Assembly: GCA_016285355.1 (NCBI GenBank)
Contig: JAEEQP010000007.1
Span: forward strand, 1 to 64,000
Direction of reading: 5' to 3'
Source of the DNA: Bacteroidales bacterium
GTDB taxonomy: Bacteria > Bacteroidota > Bacteroidia > Bacteroidales > F082
DNA: 64,000 nt
Shown: positions 58,540 through 64,000 of the stretch, one piece after another
Layout of the letters: every line of letters begins with the position of its first letter
Position numbering within the stretch: the stretch's first letter is position 1
The notes under the pieces: model-generated
What the model was told of the DNA's origin: nothing
Databases searched by the model: none
What the model saw: only the letters and a program-made list of their open reading frames with translations
Translations under genes and position numbers: made by a program

Positions 58540-61500
58540 TTACCTCACGTTCTCCTTCAGCCGGTCGGCGATTTTCTTCTTCAGCTCGTAATACATCTCT
58601 TCCCTGTCGTTGCGCTTGTTGGGCTTGTAGAGCGTGGGGAATTTAGGTCTTTCCAGCTCATATTCCAAATCGTTGATGGGACCTGACAGCTTCAAACCCA
58701 TGCGGTTGGGCAAAAAGACAGGTGTTTCTGTCACCGAAAAGTGGTATTCGCCATCCTTGTCAAGGTTCATGCGGCCATCCACCGTGACCTTGTATTTCCC
58801 GATGGCAATCTGCGAAGGCCACAAGTCGATTTCGTCCTTGAAGACGGTAAGCTGCACATCGAGGCTGTCCACTCTATATTCACCGTCGGTGCTGACTTTC
58901 AGCTTGTCCGTGATGTTGGTGAAAGCAAATTTGTCATTCACGGTCAAATTCTTACCCTCAATGTCGGCGGCGGCACGCAAGGTGGAAATCTTGGGCTCAT
59001 AATTTGCCTTCAGGTTGGTTTCCGCACCAATATGGAACTCCGCCTGCCCATCGAAGGTCTTCAGCATGGGCACCAAGGTGTCAATATACGGAATCATGTG
59101 CAACAAGTCATTAATCTGAACATTGAGCAGATGGAAGTCCATGGCTAAGAACAAGTTGTTCTTGCGTGGCGACTGGTACATGGCCGTTAATTGCATCTCG
59201 GCAGCCTTGTTGGTGAAACCGATTTCCTGCAAAATCAAGGTGCCGTCCTTAACCGTCATCGTGCCGTTGAGGTTATTCAAGTCAAAGTTATCGTACAATG
59301 ATTTCTTCGTTTGGACGATGAAATTGAAATCCACGCCCTCGGGAACCATGAAGGGTTTGCTTTCCTTAGGTTCAGTCGTACTTTTTTCCGTCGCCGAACT
59401 CGAAACATCCGAACGGCCCAAACCGTTGGTCAACTCCATGATTTCATTGATATTCAGCATTTCGGAAGTCAACTGCAACTCGCCCTTCATTAGGTTCTTG
59501 TGGTCTTCAACCCACTCCTTGATGCCTATCACGCTACCTTGCAGGCTCAGGTCGGACTGACCGATGCGGAAGGTGCTCTTCTTGAAATCCAACTCAGTGG
59601 AATTGAACAAGAAATCGATGTTGCTGATGCGGATGTCCTCTTTCAAGCCATCCACCTGTACCAATGCATTGCCAAGTATGAAATCTGCTGTAGGATTCCA
59701 TTGGTTCAGGAAGTCCGTCTTATCCTTGTTCTGTTTCACCGAAGCATCGATTTTCAACAAATTGGTATGTAAGGCATTATCTTTACCCATGTTGGCAACT
59801 ACCTCTTTGCCATTGAAAACGACACGGGCTTTCAAACCCTTAGCATTCTTTTCAGGCATGGTAACCAAAGAAATAGCCGGCGCATTGACGGCAGCCGTAA
59901 TCGTGTCGTAAACCACATCCAAACGGCTGAAATTCAAATCGGCTTTCAAATCCATCTTTTCCATGCCGCCCCTGAAATTGTCGGCGGTCAGTTTGATGTC
60001 GGGATTCGTCAAATTGGCATTGATGTCTTTGCCGACTTGCGCATGAAGCGTTTGGGTAGCCAACGAAACATACGCACCTTTGCGGCCTTTTTCCTTCACC
60101 GAGGCGGGCAAAGTAAGCGCGACGTTCATCAAAGGCGAAGCGGCATGGATGGTGTCCCTGTCGAAAGCAAAGTCCTTGATTTTCAAGTTGGCTTTTGCCG
60201 ATAAGCGGTTCAAATTATAGTCGTCAAGCGACTTCATCAACTGCTCAACGGTGAAATTGGTGGTCACGTCAAGATTGGTTCGTCCACTCAGTTTCATCGA
60301 TTTGGGCAAAAAGCTTTTCACATCCGACATTGGCACATCGCCTTTGACTTTGAGCTTCAGGCCTATATCACCCCGCAAATCATCCACCAATCCAGTGACT
60401 GTAAAATTACTGCGATTGTATTTGGCATTCAAACTGTTGACTGTTACGATATTATTGTTTTCATTGAGGTCCAAATCCAACAATGCATCCAAATTGACCG
60501 CCGTGAATGGATAAGGAAGACGAGGTTCATAAACTATTGCATTATCCGTCAATATTTTAGCTGAAATCACCGGCAACAAGCTGTCGTTATAAGTGCCTAT
60601 TACTTTTATATCAGTAAGAGTCGCTTTACCTTCATACGTATTGCGGCTAAGCTTTTTCTGCAGCCAATTAGGCAAATAAGTCAGCACATCCTCAATGATT
60701 AAAGTGTTGGTATTCAGTGCCAAATCAAGATTGATATCCCCATTGTCCGCCATTTCGGCATCGCCATTAATATTAATAAGGTAGCGGTTCAAACCAATTT
60801 GAGCCTGATTAAAATGCCCCTTCAAGTCATTAATACTGAGCTGCAAAGGCAGATTAAGACTCAAGGTGTCGTTTTTGAGGTAAGGCTCTTTCATATCCAG
60901 ACTGATGTCGGGAGTGGTCAGTTTCATCGAACCAACGATTTGGTCCATTTGGGCTATTTTACCGTCAAAATCAAGATTCAAGGTCTTCAATGCCAACTGT
61001 ATAGCCTTCATTTTCAGGTCTATGGCTGATGCACCCAATGTCAAGTCCGCATCAATGTCCTTGTCTTGCATCTTGCCTTTCAAGTCAAGATTGAGGCCTT
61101 TGGCTTGGGCCGTCATCTGACTGCGGTCGTCAGCATAGAACAAAGTTGTGTTTTTCAGTTTTATTTCCTTAATATCAACGAGATAATCAAAAGAGCTCGT
61201 GGTATCATTGTCCTCTTTAGAGTTGAAGACATTGAGATTGCTTTTGCCTATGGAATCGGTGTAAAGGTTGACGAAAGCATCCTCAAGGATGCATTTTCTG
61301 ACGATTATCTCCTTCTCTTTCAGCAGTTTCTTGGCATCCAACACCACAATCAAGTTATCAATGTTGGCCAAGGTATCGGAAGGCGAGCCCGCCATCGGAT
61401 TGATGAGTGCCACATTTTCAATCTCAAGGCCGACTTCAGGGAAGGTCTTGAATATGGTCAAATCCGCCTTGCCTAACTGCATATCGCAGGTAATGAACTC

Positions 61501-61635
61501 GGGCGCGTATTTCTTTACCATCTTGGTCAGTCGCCCCGATGAAGTAATCATCGTTGCAGCAATGACCGCCACGATAATCACCAATCCCACCAGAGAGGCC
61601 AAGGTTATTCCTATGATTTTTAGTGCCTTTTTCAT
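58540..61635 (-). CDS. AsmA-family protein
   Basis: A 1031-residue protein anchored by one N-terminal helix (IGITLASLVGLVIIVAVIAA). The AsmA N-terminal motif follows (FITCDMQLGKADLTIFKTFP), then long β-rich repeats typical of AsmA/TamB-like bridges (for example VDGLKEDIRISNIDFLF) and a C-terminal SGPINDLEYEL. AsmA-like proteins span the periplasm and help outer-membrane lipid transport or assembly; the precise role here is inferred. Bacteroidota copies are often this long. The gene stands alone on the minus strand. Confidence 0.85.
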   Translation of the reverse strand: MKKALKIIGITLASLVGLVIIVAVIAATMITSSGRLTKMVKKYAPEFITCDMQLGKADLTIFKTFPEVGLEIENVALINPMAGSPSDTLANIDNLIVVLDAKKLLKEKEIIVRKCILEDAFVNLYTDSIGKSNLNVFNSKEDNDTTSSFDYLVDIKEIKLKNTTLFYADDRSQMTAQAKGLNLDLKGKMQDKDIDADLTLGASAIDLKMKAIQLALKTLNLDFDGKIAQMDQIVGSMKLTTPDISLDMKEPYLKNDTLSLNLPLQLSINDLKGHFNQAQIGLNRYLININGDAEMADNGDINLDLALNTNTLIIEDVLTYLPNWLQKKLSRNTYEGKATLTDIKVIGTYNDSLLPVISAKILTDNAIVYEPRLPYPFTAVNLDALLDLDLNENNNIVTVNSLNAKYNRSNFTVTGLVDDLRGDIGLKLKVKGDVPMSDVKSFLPKSMKLSGRTNLDVTTNFTVEQLMKSLDDYNLNRLSAKANLKIKDFAFDRDTIHAASPLMNVALTLPASVKEKGRKGAYVSLATQTLHAQVGKDINANLTNPDIKLTADNFRGGMEKMDLKADLNFSRLDVVYDTITAAVNAPAISLVTMPEKNAKGLKARVVFNGKEVVANMGKDNALHTNLLKIDASVKQNKDKTDFLNQWNPTADFILGNALVQVDGLKEDIRISNIDFLFNSTELDFKKSTFRIGQSDLSLQGSVIGIKEWVEDHKNLMKGELQLTSEMLNINEIMELTNGLGRSDVSSSATEKSTTEPKESKPFMVPEGVDFNFIVQTKKSLYDNFDLNNLNGTMTVKDGTLILQEIGFTNKAAEMQLTAMYQSPRKNNLFLAMDFHLLNVQINDLLHMIPYIDTLVPMLKTFDGQAEFHIGAETNLKANYEPKISTLRAAADIEGKNLTVNDKFAFTNITDKLKVSTDGEYRVDSLDVQLTVFKDEIDLWPSQIAIGKYKVTVDGRMNLDKDGEYHFSVTETPVFLPNRMGLKLSGPINDLEYELERPKFPTLYKPNKRNDREEMYYELKKKIADRLKENVR

Positions 61636-61672
61636 GTGAAGTTTATTTTTTAGAGGCTTTTCCTTGACACAA

Positions 61673-62035
61673 TTAGTCTATTTTCGAAAAATAATGGGTT
61701 GTCCCATAATCATCGTGATAGGTCAAGTCGCTGGCATTCAGTGTGGTTACGGTGTATACTTTGGGAACAGTGACGAAAGTCCCAATATGTTCATGTATGA
61801 GCGTCGAGCCTTCCAACGACCATTTGAAAAGCTGGGCTTCCTCCTCTTCCAAGTCATCACTTACATCCCATGTTGCTCCCAAACCTGTGTCGTCATAACG
61901 CTCAAACACAGTGCCTTCCTGCCATCGGCCATACAACAATGTAACATCAAAATTCTCCTCCGTGTTCCCTCCATCACAAGAACTGATGCCTACCATCAAG
62001 ATGATCGCCCCAAGGAAATAGATTAGTTTTTTCAT
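61673..62035 (-). CDS. Lipocalin-like lipoprotein
   Basis: A 120-residue small lipoprotein: start MKKLIYFLGAIILMVGISSC, lipobox GISSC. The mature domain has LLYGRWQEGTVFERYDDTG at the start and KVYTVTTLNASDLTYHDDYG near the end, as in lipocalin-like domains of Bacteroidota. It probably faces the periplasm or surface; ligand unknown. It was trimmed to the second methionine. Its promoter (62082-62074) is back to back with that of the amidase. Confidence 0.7.
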   Translation of the reverse strand: MKKLIYFLGAIILMVGISSCDGGNTEENFDVTLLYGRWQEGTVFERYDDTGLGATWDVSDDLEEEEAQLFKWSLEGSTLIHEHIGTFVTVPKVYTVTTLNASDLTYHDDYGTTHYFSKID

Positions 62036-62073
62036 AACGCATGCTTTCAGTATTCGTACAAACAGAATTTTCC

Positions 62074-62103
62074 GCAAAAGTAAGATTATTTTTCTATTTT
62101 TGC
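62074..62103. promoter_or_regulatory. Back-to-back divergent promoters (lipocalin-like / amidase)
   Basis: TACTTTTGC on the minus strand (62082-62074) and TATTTTTGC on the plus strand (62095-62103), 12 bases apart. Same geometry as at 22105-22132. Confidence 0.5.
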
Positions 62104-62122
62104 ATCAACATACTAATTTATC

Positions 62123-62917
62123 ATGCAAAACCTCAACATTGCCTACCTTCAATCCGACCTCGTTTGGGAGGACAAAACCGCTAACTTGGAGCATTTCAGC
62201 CACTTATTAGAACAAGTGCGCCCTGATACCGATTTGATTCTCATTCCTGAGACATTCACCACTGGTTTCCCTGTCGACCCGAAACAATTTGCCGAAACCG
62301 TCAATGGTGCGACCATGCAATGGCTGAGAAGACATGCTCAAGCCAAAAATGCGGTCATCTGTGCAACATTTCCTATGGACATTGATGGGCATTATTACAA
62401 CAGCCTTGTCTGGATGCGCCCTGATGGCAGTTATGAACTGTACTTCAAGCGGCACACCTTCACCATGGGCGGCGAGGACAAATTGGTGGAACGCGGTGAG
62501 AAACAATTGATTGTAGAGCTAAAGGGCTGGAAAATCAAGCCTATGGTGTGTTACGACATCCGCTTCCCTGTGTGGGCCCGCAATCGATACAAGGACGGTC
62601 AATACGAATACGACTTAGCCTTCTATCTCGCCAATTTCCCCGATTCAAGGATGGTGGTCTGGAACACGCTTTTGGTGGCTCGTGCCATCGAAAACCAAGC
62701 CTACTGGATTGGCTTGAACCGCATCGGCAAAGATGCCAACGGCCTGCATTACAGTGGTGATTCACAAGTGATTAACTCTCGCGGCGAGGTCATCTCAAAG
62801 GCCGAATCCTACAAGGAAGCCGTGATGCATTGCACCTTGGATTACGAAAAGCTGGAACGCTTCAGGCAGAAATTCCCTTTGGGACCGGATTGGGATAAAT
62901 TCAACATCGACAAATGA
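62123..62917 (+). CDS. Nitrilase-family amidase (omega-amidase / YafV-like)
   Basis: A 264-residue carbon-nitrogen hydrolase. The triad is visible: Glu in LILIPETFTTGF (~43), Lys in YELYFKRHTF (~111) and Cys in PMVCYDIRFPVW (~145). The YAQ/YafV subgroup, an omega-amidase acting on 2-oxoglutaramate or 2-oxosuccinamate in methionine-salvage-type repair, matches best. It acts in the cytosol. It has a promoter at 62095; a MITE-like element and tadA follow. Confidence 0.85.
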   Translation: MQNLNIAYLQSDLVWEDKTANLEHFSHLLEQVRPDTDLILIPETFTTGFPVDPKQFAETVNGATMQWLRRHAQAKNAVICATFPMDIDGHYYNSLVWMRPDGSYELYFKRHTFTMGGEDKLVERGEKQLIVELKGWKIKPMVCYDIRFPVWARNRYKDGQYEYDLAFYLANFPDSRMVVWNTLLVARAIENQAYWIGLNRIGKDANGLHYSGDSQVINSRGEVISKAESYKEAVMHCTLDYEKLERFRQKFPLGPDWDKFNIDK

Positions 62918-62924
62918 AGAATTA

Positions 62925-63046
62925 TCACAAAACCAGCAAAACCTTCAAAACAAAGTTTGGGGAAGCACGCCAACCAGCTGCTTCCCTGCGGCGACACGGT
63001 TGTGGAGCCACCACATAATGTTTTGTAAGTTTTGAAAGTTTTGTGA
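62925..63046 (+). repeat. MITE-like element, copy B (122 bp)
   Basis: Terminal inverted repeats TCACAAAAC and GTTTTGTGA, with CAAAAC spaced every nine bases inside. The centre GGGAAGCACGCCAACCAG then TGCTTCCC matches copy A at 33308-33460. It begins seven bases after the amidase stop. Confidence 0.8.
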
Positions 63047-63061
63047 CAAAAAAAGAACAAT

Positions 63062-63505
63062 ATGACTCTTTCCGTTTTCTCCAACGAATATTATATGAAA
63101 CAAACCTACCAAGAGGCCCAGAAAGCCTTGGAGGCTGACGAAATCCCCATTGGTGCCGTGGTGGTATGCAATAACAAAATCATCGCCCGCGCCCACAACC
63201 AAACCGAGACGTTAAATGATGTGACCGCCCATGCCGAAATGTTAGCCATCACCGCAGCCGCCAACGCTTTGGGTGCCAAATACTTGGACGAATGCACGCT
63301 GTATGTTACACTAGAGCCCTGCCCCATGTGCGCCGGAGCCTTGTGCCATGCCCATATCGGCAAAATCGTTTGGGCAGCCGATGACCCGAAAAACGGATTC
63401 TCTCGCTTCGGAAACATGTTGCATCCTAAGACGAAGACTGAAACTGGCGTGATGCACGATGAATGTTTGGCTTTGCTGACGGAGTTTTTCAAGAAAAGAA
63501 GGTAA
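63062..63505 (+). CDS. TadA-type tRNA/nucleoside deaminase
   Basis: A 147-residue zinc deaminase. HAEMLAITAAANALG holds the zinc His and catalytic Glu; TLEPCPMCAGAL gives the two zinc cysteines. This is the pattern of TadA, which makes inosine-34 in tRNA-Arg, and of related guanine/cytosine deaminases. TadA is favoured by length and by HNQTETLNDVTAHAEM. It starts 15 bases after the MITE-like element; no promoter is obvious, so transcription may come from the amidase gene. Confidence 0.85.
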   Translation: MTLSVFSNEYYMKQTYQEAQKALEADEIPIGAVVVCNNKIIARAHNQTETLNDVTAHAEMLAITAAANALGAKYLDECTLYVTLEPCPMCAGALCHAHIGKIVWAADDPKNGFSRFGNMLHPKTKTETGVMHDECLALLTEFFKKRR

Positions 63506-63509
63506 TAAA

Positions 63510-63640
63510 GGGATTCCCCTGCGGGGAATAGAATTGCCACTTGTTTTATTAACCGTGGTGGCAAGTAGAGTTTACGAACAAACTTCATTGACTTCGTCGA
63601 AATGCGTAGCTAATCTTCAATTTCCCAGCAGAGGAATCTC
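63510..63640. repeat. 131-bp inverted-repeat element (shared core with 22552-22696)
   Basis: Outer arms GGGATTCCCCTGCGGGG and CCCAGCAGAGGAATCTC are imperfect inverted repeats. TTGCCAC-GTGGCAA forms an inner hairpin. The core at 63587 (ATTGACTTCGTCGAAATGCG) matches that at 22596. The region 63641-63833 holds a further hairpin, GGACACATGTGATGTGTCC (63809-63827), and no convincing gene. Confidence 0.65.
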
Positions 63641-63833
63641 AACATGCCAATTATGTAAATTAAGTCTGCTCATTTACTTATCATAACATCATCATTCAAT
63701 GGGCGGCATTTTTGGTGTCGCACGTTTTTTTGTGTTATTTGGCTCTCTGGTCGCCTTTCGTTGTTTTGGGGTGGCACCGTATGCACCTGTACAATACACT
63801 GTTTGACGGACACATGTGATGTGTCCCAATAAA

Positions 63834-64000
63834 TCATTCTTCGTATCTGCGATACATCTCGATTTTTGGCCGGTAAATCATGTCCGCCGTGACAAAGGCC
63901 TCCTTGAAACGCGGCTTGATGCGGCGTAGGCATTTCTCAGCCTCCACGCGGTTGCGGAAATTGCCGGCACGCAGGCGGAAATATGGCTCCGAATAGGTGA
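63834..64000 (-). CDS. SPOR-domain protein, C-terminal fragment
   Basis: The last 55 codons of a minus-strand gene whose start lies beyond the right edge. The end reads TYSEPYFRLRAGNFRNR, EAEKCLRRIKPRFKEAFVTA and DMIYRPKIEMYRRYEE. This is the typical second half of a SPOR domain, which binds denuded glycan strands at division sites. The rest is unseen, so the full protein type is unknown. Confidence 0.75.
   Translation of the reverse strand, partial: TYSEPYFRLRAGNFRNRVEAEKCLRRIKPRFKEAFVTADMIYRPKIEMYRRYEE

Noticed and set aside
63670..63933. 87-codon minus-strand frame near the right end
   Set aside because: It overlaps the SPOR-domain gene in another frame and contains no recognisable domain.

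Overview
The window comes from a bacterium of the order Bacteroidales (phylum Bacteroidota). Evidence: many genes have a TAnnTTTG-type -7 promoter element just upstream; several long secreted proteins end in a type IX secretion system (T9SS) sorting domain; the block ftsX - DUF3098 - uppP - truB - queA is typical of the order; and DUF5686, SPOR, fimbrillin-like and DUF234/DUF4143 ATPase genes are present. I cannot name genus or species. No rRNA, tRNA, CRISPR array, transposase or integrase was recognised.

Layout. 1-4650 (minus): start of a secreted protein, a RhuM protein with a phospholipase-D-like tail, a TPR sensor lipoprotein and a DUF234 ATPase. 4690-8480: a palindrome cluster, a lamin-tail surface protein and a three-gene small operon of toxin-antitoxin appearance. 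8570-25500: mainly housekeeping genes (phosphatase, acyltransferase, lytic transglycosylase, queG, enoyl-CoA hydratase, elbB, apbE, DUF5686, ftsB-like, ridA, a D-2-hydroxyacid dehydrogenase), interrupted by a second DUF234 ATPase between two 53-bp hairpin copies. 23656-28010: a membrane TPR-AraC regulator, then six phased direct repeats, then a two-gene surface-protein operon. 28130-41280: a DUF4143 ATPase behind three 33-bp repeats, a carboxyltransferase, a TPR-HTH lipoprotein, two giant T9SS cargo proteins, and a second DUF4143 ATPase behind two tandem hairpins. 41389-49240: the ftsX-queA block, an ORF6N protein, glyS and a fifth ATPase. 49417-58473: an operon of three T9SS cargo proteins and a TPR-HTH regulator. 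58540-64000: AsmA-like protein, lipocalin-like lipoprotein, nitrilase-family amidase, tadA-like deaminase and the end of a SPOR-domain protein.

Two themes stand out. First, four AAA-type ATPases carry a C-terminal PD-(D/E)XK-like domain, and each has short palindromes or direct repeats beside its promoter; in three of the four the palindromes share a TGCGGA core. I propose this as a candidate undescribed ATPase-nuclease plus palindrome system. Second, the genome is full of small palindromic repeats, some inside genes (the linkers of T9SS sorting domains, the apbE N-terminus) and one apparently inserted within another, which suggests recent mobility. The surface-protein genes are modular: a ~190-residue domain is reused across five proteins, and each gene cluster has a membrane TPR regulator next to it.
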